Position numbers and translations under genes: made by a program. A stretch of 41,732 nucleotides of DNA, from the NCBI GenBank assembly GCA_031546985.1, contig JAVBJN010000031.1, forward strand, positions 1 through 41,732, written 5' to 3'. The first letter of the stretch is position 1, and the number at the start of each line of letters is the position of its first letter. Under the pieces are notes generated by a model that was given only the letters and a program-made list of their open reading frames with translations, was not told the origin of the DNA and ran no database searches. Shown piece by piece: positions 1-6,926 of the stretch. The stretch is from JAVBJN01 sp031546985 (GTDB lineage: Bacteria > Bacteroidota > Bacteroidia > Chitinophagales > Chitinophagaceae).

Positions 1-101
1 GTCGTTGATAATTCCCCTTGTTCGATTTCCCGGACTACCTGAACTTTAAACGACACGCTGTAATCCTTTTGCGTGCGCTTTACATAATTTGTTGTTTCCA
101 T
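1..101 (-). CDS. IS3-type transposase OrfA, N-terminal fragment (continues beyond window)
   Basis: The minus strand reads ATG at 101-99 and stays open to the window edge, giving 33 residues beginning METTNYVKRTQKDYS, followed by VSFKVQVVREIEQGEL. This is the usual N-terminus of the small helix-turn-helix protein (OrfA) of IS3-family elements in Bacteroidota, which binds the inverted repeats and is normally fused by frameshifting to the DDE integrase OrfB. Only the start is visible, so intactness of the element cannot be judged. The call rests on the resemblance of the SFK-QVV-EIE-GEL pattern and on the putative inverted repeat just upstream. Confidence 0.65.
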   Translation of the reverse strand, partial: METTNYVKRTQKDYSVSFKVQVVREIEQGELST

Positions 102-141
102 AACGATGGTTTTTTCTGTATCGCTATTTCAGGACGGGACA
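1..141 (-). mobile_element. Left end of an IS3-family-like insertion sequence, truncated by the window edge
   Basis: The minus strand from about 141 begins TGTCCCGTCCTGAAATAGCG and leads 40 bases later into an ATG-started transposase reading frame. This start resembles the terminal inverted repeats of IS3-type elements in Bacteroidota, which is recalled knowledge and not checked. The other end and the target duplication lie outside the window, so the exact boundary is an estimate. The element sits 11 bases from the tRNA-Pro terminator. Confidence 0.6.
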
Positions 142-152
142 ACTTGATAAAA

Positions 153-180
153 CAAAAAAGCCTCCACTTGCGTGAAGGCT
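153..180 (-). terminator. Rho-independent terminator of tRNA-Pro
   Basis: On the minus strand, 13 bases after the tRNA end, arms AGCCT (176-180) and AGGCT (159-163) enclose a second stem GTG/CAC with a short loop, followed by six T residues (153-158). It ends the tRNA transcript before the insertion sequence. Confidence 0.75.
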
Positions 181-192
181 CTTTCTTGTTCG

Positions 193-266
193 TCGGGACG
201 ACTAGATTCGAACTAGCGACCCCTTGCACCCCATGCAAGTGCGCTACCGGGCTGCGCTACGTCCCG
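193..266 (-). tRNA. tRNA-Pro (anticodon GGG)
   Basis: The minus strand folds into a full cloverleaf. The acceptor stem is CGGGACG/CGTCCCG with discriminator A, the D stem is GCGC/GCGC, the anticodon stem is CTTGC/GCAAG around loop ATGGGGT, and the T arm carries TTCGAAT. Bases 34-36 are GGG, so it reads proline codons CCC and CCU. The 3' CCA is not encoded, as is usual in this phylum. A likely promoter lies upstream at 438-466 and a terminator follows at 153-180. Between promoter and tRNA is a truncated copy of the tRNA 5' half (376-400). Confidence 0.95.
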
Positions 267-349
267 AACAAGGGATTGTTCTGCACTAAAACAGAACGGG
301 GATAAAATCTTATTTCAATTTAAGAACTACTCTATTTCTTTTTGTCCGC

Positions 350-400
350 CGCGACCCTCCCGCATCTGGCGGGATGCCCTACCGGGCTGCGCTACGTCCC
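350..400 (-). pseudogene. Truncated tRNA-Pro-like 5' half fused to a GC-rich hairpin repeat
   Basis: The 25 bases at 376-400 match 241-265, the 5' end of the tRNA-Pro gene, with one mismatch. They cover one acceptor strand, the D arm and its loop. The match stops after the D loop: the closing D stem (GCGC) is changed and the sequence runs into a hairpin with core CCCGC-ATCTG-GCGGG (359-373). There is no usable anticodon arm and no T loop. It is best read as a broken second tRNA copy whose 3' half was replaced by a repeat. It lies directly downstream of a plausible promoter, so it may still be transcribed as a leader of tRNA-Pro. Confidence 0.6.
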
Positions 401-437
401 AAACATTTTGCAACACGAATGTTACAGATTGGGAGTG

Positions 438-466
438 CAAATTTATAAAAATATTTTGCTGTGCAA
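438..466 (-). promoter_or_regulatory. Promoter reading toward tRNA-Pro
   Basis: The minus strand has TTG (466-464), 18 bases, then TAAATTTG (445-438), an exact match to the Bacteroidota -7 box TAnnTTTG. The predicted start is near 434, about 34 bases before the tRNA fragment at 400. It is the only good promoter seen upstream of the tRNA. Confidence 0.6.
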
Positions 467-616
467 GGCCTTTTGAAAAAAATCTTTCGCAGGCTGCTTT
501 ATCCCGCTTTTCTGTCTGCTTTTTGCACGGCCCCAGTAGCCCAAACCACACTGTTTTTAAAACCTGTAACAGATAAGCTACTCATAAATAAGAGATAGCG
601 AAAATGATATATTTTA

Positions 617-649
617 TTTGCAAATATGAATAGATTATAGATACATTTG
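617..649 (+). promoter_or_regulatory. Promoter for the 1011-3621 gene pair, with a long leader
   Basis: TTTG (617-620), 21 bases, then TACATTTG (642-649) matches both Bacteroidota promoter boxes. The predicted transcript would carry about 355 untranslated bases before the start codon at 1011. That leader contains a hairpin GGCAAC-GGA-GTTGCC (792-806). A 26-codon reading frame at 852-932 lies in it but has no other support. The rest of 467-1010 holds nothing else recognisable. Confidence 0.5.
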
Positions 650-1010
650 CAATACCCAACATTGTAAAAAGGCCTTATTCCCTAGCACGAGTGGTCGGTA
701 AGAAAAGTTACGGAACCCCTATCACACCCAGGAACCACACATACACACTGAAAAGACAGACAGACCGAACAAATAAGCTGAAGCAATAACCGGCAACGGA
801 GTTGCCTATTTGCTCCTGCCGTATATTATTTGTTAACCTAAAATCCTACCTATGACTTACACCTCCCATGTAAGCCCTGCAATGGTTTGTGCCGTATGCA
901 GGCAGCACCTCTCCGTTTCGCTCCCTCCTTAATATGGTTTTTAAACTGTACTTCTCTTGTTATAAGTGCATGTGCGGCTCTATCCTTTTGATTCACTAAA
1001 ACAACCATCT

Positions 1011-1406
1011 ATGAAACCAGTACTTTTCATGTCTATGCTCTGTATGTTGCTCCTGGGCGGCACGGCAGCATTTGCCCAGCAGGCTGCTGTAAAAACCTCC
1101 GAAACGCAGTCGGGCAATATAACACTGCAAAACAGCACAGGCAAAACCATCAATGCCTACTACACCCTGGCCCCGGCCTATCCGCACAATATTGTGCTGC
1201 AGATAAGACCGTCGGAATCATTTGACCTCAGCGCCAGCATCGTCAATGCAAAAGGCAAGGAAATGATGACCATTAAACAGGAAACCGTAACCGGCCGGTA
1301 TGCCAACAGTATCGATATTTCGAAACTCAGCCCCGGCGATTATTTCATCCAGTTGAAATATGGTGTCAGCAACGACCAGGTTTATAAAATCCCTTTCAAA
1401 AAATAA
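1011..1406 (+). CDS. Small secreted protein consisting mainly of a T9SS-type sorting-domain-like fold
   Basis: The 131-residue protein has a clear signal peptide (MKPVLFMSMLCMLLLGG, cleavage after AFAQ). The remainder reads like the C-terminal beta-sandwich of T9SS cargo: an A-T-A-strand pattern with SIVNAKGKEM, then IDISKLSPGDYFIQLKYG and a terminal YKIPFKK. In normal cargo this fold follows a large passenger domain; here no passenger is present. The start is placed at the ATG directly before the signal peptide rather than at a GTG 45 bases upstream. The next gene begins 55 bases downstream and is also T9SS cargo, so the two are probably co-transcribed from the promoter at 617-649. The function is unknown. 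It could be a free beta-sandwich surface protein rather than true cargo. Confidence 0.7.
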   Translation: MKPVLFMSMLCMLLLGGTAAFAQQAAVKTSETQSGNITLQNSTGKTINAYYTLAPAYPHNIVLQIRPSESFDLSASIVNAKGKEMMTIKQETVTGRYANSIDISKLSPGDYFIQLKYGVSNDQVYKIPFKK

Positions 1407-1461
1407 CCTGATCCAACACATGCTGTAAAACCACTTCTTTAACCTGCCAAATAAGTCAATT

Positions 1462-3621
1462 ATGAAAATGTCTAACATAACAGTAAGATCCTGTTGGGCC
1501 TTTGCCTGTATGCTGCTGCTGACCCTCTTTTCTGTAAGCCGGTCCTATGCCCAAACGGTAATGGTAGCGCCCAACCAAACTGCCAGCCAGCTGGCCAATG
1601 CGTTAACGGGCCCTGGTGTAACGGTGTCTAACGCTACACTGGTATGCCCTTCAGCTGCCAACGGTACTTTTTCGGGTGCCTCCTCTCCATTGCTCATAGG
1701 CAATGGTATTGTGCTTACCTCCGGTAGCGCCGCAGGTGTGTCCAACCCTGCCTCATTTTTCGAAAACACCAATAACAATGCCGCCGGCGATACCAGCCTT
1801 TCGCTCCTGAGCGGCAATCCAACTTTCGATGCCTGCGTGCTGGAATTTGATTTTGTGCCCATTGGCGACTCCATTAAATTCCGCTACCAGTTTGGGTCAG
1901 AAGAATATCCCGGTTACACCTGTACCCAGTACAATGATGTATTCGGTTTCTTCATCTCCGGCCCCGGATACCCTACGCCTACCAATATCGCATTGGTACC
2001 CGGTACTATGGTTCCGGTAGCCATCAATAGTGTAAACGGCGGTACCCCCACCGGCGATGGTGTTATAGGCAACTGTACGGCTATGGGCACAGGCTCTCCG
2101 TTCCCTGCCTACTTTGTGAATAATGCAACCGGCACCACTGTGGCTTACGATGGCCTTACCACCGTGCTCAATGCCAAAGCGGCTGTAATGCCCTGCTCTA
2201 CCTATCACTTTAAACTCGGTGTAGCCGATGCCTCCGACAGGGTATTGAGCTCCGGTGTGTTTATAGAAGAAGGCAGCCTTTCGGTATTGCCTCCGGCCAT
2301 TACCAACTGTCCTCCCAATATTACATTGTATATGGCTGCTACAGCAGGAAGCTGCGACCGGGTAGCCAGCTGGACACCACCTACCATCAATACCAGCAAT
2401 TGCCTCAATGTAACCACCCTGGCTTCTCACCTGCCTGGTGCATTGTTTAGAAGAGGCATTACCCCGGTTACCTATTCGTTTACCAACTCGGGCGGTACCA
2501 GCACCTGTACTTTTAACGTTACGGTGATGGATACCTTTAAGCCCATTGCGGTATGCAAAAGCAATTTTATCCTTAACCTCGACAGCGGTATGGGTACTAT
2601 TACACCCGCCAATATCAACAACGGTAGCTCCGACAATTGCGGCATCATGAGCATGACCATAAGCCCCAGCCAGTTTACCTGCGATGATGCGGGCAACCAG
2701 ACCGTGACCCTTACGGTAACAGATAGCAGCGGTAATGTTTCTACCTGCACTACAACCATTAAAGTTAGGTACCAACCCTCCTGCTCTATTACCGTTACGC
2801 CTTCGAGCAATACCTATACCGGGGGCATACCTACCAACTTGTACCTCGGCTATGGTCCGCAAAAAGCCACCATTAAAGCCAATGCTACGGGTGGCACTGG
2901 CTTTACCTACGCCTGGAGCCCGGCTACAAACCTGAGCTGCACCACCTGCAAAAACCCGGTATTTAAACCTACCGCTGCGGGTACCTACGCTTATACCGTT
3001 ACCATTACCAACAGCAATGGCTGCGAAACCACCTGCACCGTAGTGTTCTGCGTTAAAGACATTCGCGTGCCCAACAACAACCACAACAATAACAATTACT
3101 GTGGCTATGGCGCCGGCTGGTGGAGCTGGAACAACAACAATTGGTGGAACGACGACCGCGACGATTGGGGTTGCAACAACGACGACAAGGTCTACCTCTG
3201 CCACAAACCCAAAAACGGTAATGGGCAGTTGCTTTCTATCAGCACCAATGCCGTAGCTGCACACTTGTGCAACCACACCGGCGACAAACTGGGTAAATGC
3301 AACGAAGAATGCGCTACAACTCCCGGCCAGGAAAAAACTACCCTGCCTGGAGAATCTGTTACTGTAGTGGAAGAACAAAACCTGGAAATCTCGGCTTATC
3401 CTAATCCGTTTAACCAGGACGTGCATATACTCATTACCGGTGGTACAGAAGAAACCTCCGACCTGCTCATTTACGATCAGATGGGAAGGCTGGTAGATCA
3501 GTTACCTATGCAACCAACCGGCAAAGACATATCGCTGGGCCGCAACCTGGCTACCGGTGTATATATTATTGAAATTAAAAACGGCGACGTATCGAGAAAA
3601 GTAAAAGTTATAAAACTATAA
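1462..3621 (+). CDS. Large secreted choice-of-anchor L / HYR-domain protein with T9SS type A sorting domain
   Basis: The 719-residue predicted surface protein has a signal peptide at 1-31. Residues about 35-275 form a choice-of-anchor L domain, shown by the FGSEEYPGY and DVFGFFISGPG motifs. Residues about 277-355 and 356-438 look like HYR-type immunoglobulin-like repeats (DNCG, FTCDDAGNQTVTLTVTD). Residues about 440-530 form a PKD-like domain (ATGGTGFTYAWSP). A striking Asn/Trp/Asp-rich linker spans about 536-575. A short Cys/His motif, CHKP...H..NHTGDKLGKC, lies at about 579-613. Residues 641-719 form a T9SS type A domain (YPNPF ... GVYIIEIKNG ... VKVIKL) that would direct export and surface attachment. 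This architecture suggests adhesion or a structural surface role; no catalytic domain is visible. A strong terminator follows. Confidence 0.85.
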   Translation: MKMSNITVRSCWAFACMLLLTLFSVSRSYAQTVMVAPNQTASQLANALTGPGVTVSNATLVCPSAANGTFSGASSPLLIGNGIVLTSGSAAGVSNPASFFENTNNNAAGDTSLSLLSGNPTFDACVLEFDFVPIGDSIKFRYQFGSEEYPGYTCTQYNDVFGFFISGPGYPTPTNIALVPGTMVPVAINSVNGGTPTGDGVIGNCTAMGTGSPFPAYFVNNATGTTVAYDGLTTVLNAKAAVMPCSTYHFKLGVADASDRVLSSGVFIEEGSLSVLPPAITNCPPNITLYMAATAGSCDRVASWTPPTINTSNCLNVTTLASHLPGALFRRGITPVTYSFTNSGGTSTCTFNVTVMDTFKPIAVCKSNFILNLDSGMGTITPANINNGSSDNCGIMSMTISPSQFTCDDAGNQTVTLTVTDSSGNVSTCTTTIKVRYQPSCSITVTPSSNTYTGGIPTNLYLGYGPQKATIKANATGGTGFTYAWSPATNLSCTTCKNPVFKPTAAGTYAYTVTITNSNGCETTCTVVFCVKDIRVPNNNHNNNNYCGYGAGWWSWNNNNWWNDDRDDWGCNNDDKVYLCHKPKNGNGQLLSISTNAVAAHLCNHTGDKLGKCNEECATTPGQEKTTLPGESVTVVEEQNLEISAYPNPFNQDVHILITGGTEETSDLLIYDQMGRLVDQLPMQPTGKDISLGRNLATGVYIIEIKNGDVSRKVKVIKL

Positions 3622-3645
3622 ACACCTGAATCCTCTTCCAAAACG

Positions 3646-3678
3646 ACAAACCCTATTCCTTTACAGAATGGGGTTTGT
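3646..3678. terminator. Bidirectional terminator between convergent genes
   Basis: ACAAACCCTATTC (3646-3658) pairs with GAATGGGGTTTGT (3666-3678) over 13 positions, with one T-G wobble and a seven-base loop. A-rich sequence flanks one side and T-rich the other. It lies between the plus-strand adhesin and the minus-strand DUF3667 gene and can serve both. Confidence 0.85.
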
Positions 3679-3697
3679 TTATTATGGTTAAAGCGGT

Positions 3698-4723
3698 TTA
3701 GTGTACACCTGCATGCAGGAAAGAGTTTAACAACAACCCTATCACTACTACCAACAGAATATTGCACATTACAAAAGTCAGTATCAAAAATTTGAGAAAG
3801 GTTTTAAACCAGCCTTGTTTGTAAAACCGCAGCATGGCCACATACAGGTACAGCAAGAGCCCTACCGCAACGGCGGTATTTACCTCATCTGGCCAGTTAT
3901 CGGCCAGGAAGGGCAGGAAACTTACCGTTAAAAAAATAAAGGCCACACAATAGATATGTATGGAAAAAATAGCGTGCGATACAAAATAGTATTGCTTTCT
4001 GCGCCTGAAATAAAGCAGGTACAGCCAAAGCGCGAATAAAGGCAGAGAGATAAAAAATATCTTCGAAAACGAGTGGTAAAACCCATTTACCGCGGCTGGC
4101 GTAAAGTTGTAGGGGTCTTCTTCGTAGGCTTTGTTCATGGCTATACCACTGTGTACCACAAATCTTTTTAAATAACCATCTCTTTGCGAGCCAGGAAGCG
4201 TAGCCTGTACCGAGTCGTATTGTTCCCGGCTTTGCATCCAGCTTCGCGGAAAAGTAAATACGCCCACTTTTTTGCCCTCTACCATGTAGCTGCTGTAACT
4301 AAATCCCGTCTCCTTATTGTTGTCTTTTACATTGGGTTCCAGCGCCCTTATCGAATCTGTAGCCGCTATAAGCTCCTTATCGTGCAATAGCGACACATAT
4401 TTTTCCTTGTGGTTAAACGTGTTGAACGTAATGAGAAACAAGGCCGAGATAAACAAATACATCCGGATGGGATCCAGGTATTTAATTCTTCTCCCCTTAA
4501 TATATTCGGTAGATAAAAACCCCGGCTTGAACAGGAGCAGTTTGAGCGTACTAAAAAACTTGCCGTCAAAATGCGTGACATCATTAAAAAAATGAATAAT
4601 CAAATGCCAGAGCGTTTGTTTCGGCTCCACATTTTCCTGCCCACATTTCTGGCAATAATTACCCAATACGGTGGCATCACAGTTGAGGCAATTGGTTTCT
4701 TTACGGTGTTGGTGGTTAGACAC
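3698..4723 (-). CDS. DUF3667 membrane protein with N-terminal zinc ribbon
   Basis: A zinc-ribbon motif (CLNC ... CQKCGQ) near the N-terminus is followed by the DUF3667 signature, in which a T-F-D-GK-F region leads to LLFKPGFLSTEYIKGRR and YLDPIRMYLF. Several hydrophobic helices follow, at least four in the C-terminal half. DUF3667 proteins are common in Bacteroidota and have no assigned function. The start is placed at GTG 4723 (MSNHQHRKET...), because family members begin a few residues before the zinc ribbon. An ATG at 4804 would add 27 residues with no family match. The gene is convergent with the adhesin and divergent from the BatA-like gene. Confidence 0.8.
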   Translation of the reverse strand: MSNHQHRKETNCLNCDATVLGNYCQKCGQENVEPKQTLWHLIIHFFNDVTHFDGKFFSTLKLLLFKPGFLSTEYIKGRRIKYLDPIRMYLFISALFLITFNTFNHKEKYVSLLHDKELIAATDSIRALEPNVKDNNKETGFSYSSYMVEGKKVGVFTFPRSWMQSREQYDSVQATLPGSQRDGYLKRFVVHSGIAMNKAYEEDPYNFTPAAVNGFYHSFSKIFFISLPLFALWLYLLYFRRRKQYYFVSHAIFSIHIYCVAFIFLTVSFLPFLADNWPDEVNTAVAVGLLLYLYVAMLRFYKQGWFKTFLKFLILTFVMCNILLVVVIGLLLNSFLHAGVH

Positions 4724-4909
4724 GTTGCAAAACAATTTGCGACCAATATACTCAATCAAATCAATTTCCGGTATGAAGTGTAGGGTTATCAGCCACAATA
4801 CCATTAAGGTTTACAGCAATCCTGCATACGTTTATCCATTTACCAAAGATTATCCACACGCTCACTCGCTTTTTAACAAAACAGCAGTTTTACAATTGCC
4901 TAAAAACCA

Positions 4910-4917
4910 TATATTTG
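4910..4917 (+). promoter_or_regulatory. -7 box placed for a leaderless transcript
   Basis: TATATTTG is an exact TAnnTTTG match whose last G is five bases before the GTG start codon at 4922. Transcription would begin at or within a base or two of the start codon. No clear TTTG -33 box is found 19-21 bases upstream. Confidence 0.45.
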
Positions 4918-4921
4918 GAAT

Positions 4922-6916
4922 GTGACTTTCCTGTATCCGACATTTTTGCTGGCTGCGGCCGCTATCGCCATACCTATTATTATACACCTCTTCCGGTTCC
5001 GGAAGTTCAAAAAGGTGTACTTTCCTGACATCCGCTTTCTAAAGCAGTTGCAGGAGAGCACGCGCAACCGTTCCCGTTTGCAGCACCTGCTTATACTAGC
5101 CTGCCGTATTCTTACCATACTGGCCCTGGTGGCGGCTTTTGCCCAACCGGTACTCAACCGTTCGCAGCAGCAAGCCGCCAGTAATGCCACTGCATTGCTG
5201 GTAGACAATTCGTTTAGCATGGGTATTAAGACCGATGGTACCAGTCTGCTCGAGAAAGCCCGGGCCGAAGCGATTGACCTTATTCAGCAAACGCCGGAAG
5301 GCCGCCAGTTTTATGTGCTAACGCCAGAGTTGCAAGCCGCCCAGTTTACCCCGCTTTCTAAAACAGAAGCATTGCAAGCGGTACAAAGCATTCGCCCGTC
5401 TGCAGCAAGCCGCCCGGCCAGTGAAGTACTCAGTCGCATTGGCAGCACCATAAACGATGCGCCGCTGCTGTTTTTTAGCGATCTGCAACAAAACCAATGG
5501 ACTCCGGCCGATTTCAAAACCGTTAAAAACCTTACCTACCTGGTGCCGCTACAGGCCCAAACCGTGCAGAATATGGTTTTGGATACCGCCCGCCTGCTAA
5601 GCCCGGTTATACAACCCAACCAGCCACAGAAACTCTGGGTAAGCATACGCAACCAACAGAACCAACCGGTAGAAAACGGTACCATTACCCTGGCGGTAAA
5701 CAACCAGGTAAAAACCGTAAGGCAGTTTAAAGCTGCGGCCAACAGCACCGTAAACGACACCCTTAACTTTACCACCGGGCAGGATACCTGGCAAAACATA
5801 AGTGTATATATTAATGATAACCCGGTAACCTTCGACGACTCGCTGTTTATTGCCGCACGGGTAAGCAACAACCTTAAAATCGCATTGGTTGGTAACGGCA
5901 ACACACCGTTTTTGCAAACCATATTCAAGGCCGATCCTGTTTTTACCGTTCAGGGTTATACCTATAATAACCTGAAACAGGTGCCCGAATCGGGTCTTAT
6001 TATCCTGGACCAGCTCACGGCGCTCGATGCCACGCAGGAAAAACAGCTCTCCGACTGGCTCAATGCAGGCCGCAATGTGCTCATCTTTCCCGCGCCCAAC
6101 CTGAACCCTCAATCGGTAAACACCGCACTTAAAAACATTGCAGGGCTGGAATTTGGGGCCATTGATACCCAGCGCCAGAGCATTACCGCCCTAAACCGCA
6201 ATACCCAGCTCATACAGGGCATTTTCGATAAAATACCCGACAATATTGAGCTGCCGCAGGTATTCCGCCACTTCCCTATTGTATCGGGTACCAACAGTAT
6301 GGAGCAACCTGTAATGAGCTTTAGCGATGGCAGCGGGTTTCTTAACGAGTACCGGGTGGGCAATGGCAAGCTGTACCTCTGCGCCGCCCCGGCCGATATC
6401 CAGTTCAGTAACTGGCCGTCCAGTTATTTGTTTCTGCCGCTGGTGTACCAGATGGCTTTTACCGGTAGCAACGACGCTATTTACAGTGTTCAGCTGGGCA
6501 GCCGCCAGGCCATTTCCATTCCCAACAGCAATATCAGCAACGATAAAAACATGTTTCGCCTGAGTGGCCAGGGCACATCGCTCATTCCACGCCAGGTAAG
6601 CCGGGGCAATCAAACCATGCTGTATTTCGACAATATGAACCAGGCGGGCATTTTCACCCTGCAGCAAGACCAGGCCGATCCATTATACACTGGCCTCAAC
6701 TATAACCGCAACGAATCCAGGCTCCAGTATTTTAACCCGCAGGATATAGCGGCAGCCAATCCCGATCATATTAAGCTACTCGAAGGCAAACGGAATGTAG
6801 CCGTACAGTTCAACAAAGCGCAATACGGAACGGCGTTGTGGAAAGTTTGTATTATTTTAGCGCTGCTGTTTCTGACTTTAGAAATTTTGTTAATCAGGTT
6901 TTATCCTAAATCTTAA
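4922..6916 (+). CDS. BatA-domain / VWA-like inner membrane protein
   Basis: The 664-residue protein starts with the BatA N-terminal double-transmembrane domain (FLYPTFLLAAAAIAIPII, then HLFRFRKFKKVYFPD, second helix near 55-75). A von Willebrand A-like domain follows, in which DNSFS at 95-99 fits the metal-binding DxSxS motif. A long region of about 200-620 resembles the glutamine-amidotransferase-like part of this family (IILDQLTALDATQEKQLSDWL). The protein ends in a transmembrane helix. Such proteins are relatives of the Bat aerotolerance set, but no batB-E or MoxR genes are present here, so the role is unclear. The GTG start fits the family start. It is the first gene of an operon; the next starts 10 bases later. 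Confidence 0.85.
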   Translation: MTFLYPTFLLAAAAIAIPIIIHLFRFRKFKKVYFPDIRFLKQLQESTRNRSRLQHLLILACRILTILALVAAFAQPVLNRSQQQAASNATALLVDNSFSMGIKTDGTSLLEKARAEAIDLIQQTPEGRQFYVLTPELQAAQFTPLSKTEALQAVQSIRPSAASRPASEVLSRIGSTINDAPLLFFSDLQQNQWTPADFKTVKNLTYLVPLQAQTVQNMVLDTARLLSPVIQPNQPQKLWVSIRNQQNQPVENGTITLAVNNQVKTVRQFKAAANSTVNDTLNFTTGQDTWQNISVYINDNPVTFDDSLFIAARVSNNLKIALVGNGNTPFLQTIFKADPVFTVQGYTYNNLKQVPESGLIILDQLTALDATQEKQLSDWLNAGRNVLIFPAPNLNPQSVNTALKNIAGLEFGAIDTQRQSITALNRNTQLIQGIFDKIPDNIELPQVFRHFPIVSGTNSMEQPVMSFSDGSGFLNEYRVGNGKLYLCAAPADIQFSNWPSSYLFLPLVYQMAFTGSNDAIYSVQLGSRQAISIPNSNISNDKNMFRLSGQGTSLIPRQVSRGNQTMLYFDNMNQAGIFTLQQDQADPLYTGLNYNRNESRLQYFNPQDIAAANPDHIKLLEGKRNVAVQFNKAQYGTALWKVCIILALLFLTLEILLIRFYPKS

Positions 6917-6926
6917 TCTTGCTTTC

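Noticed and set aside
18..305. Open reading frame of 95 codons on the plus strand
   Set aside because: It runs across the tRNA-Pro gene, its terminator and the insertion sequence end on the wrong strand; no protein features.
327..551. Open reading frame of 74 codons on the minus strand
   Set aside because: It overlaps the tRNA fragment and the promoter at 438-466; it is a frame over RNA-gene sequence, not a protein.
852..932. 26-codon frame with CAVCRQH in the leader of the secreted-protein pair
   Set aside because: Tempting as a leader peptide, but there is no ribosome site, no attenuator downstream and no independent support.
650..1010. Possible known riboswitch in the long leader
   Set aside because: I could not match it to any riboswitch consensus; only small hairpins are visible.
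1897..3426. 509-codon frame antisense to the adhesin-like gene
   Set aside because: The plus strand protein has clear domains and a sorting signal; the antisense frame is only stop-free by codon bias.
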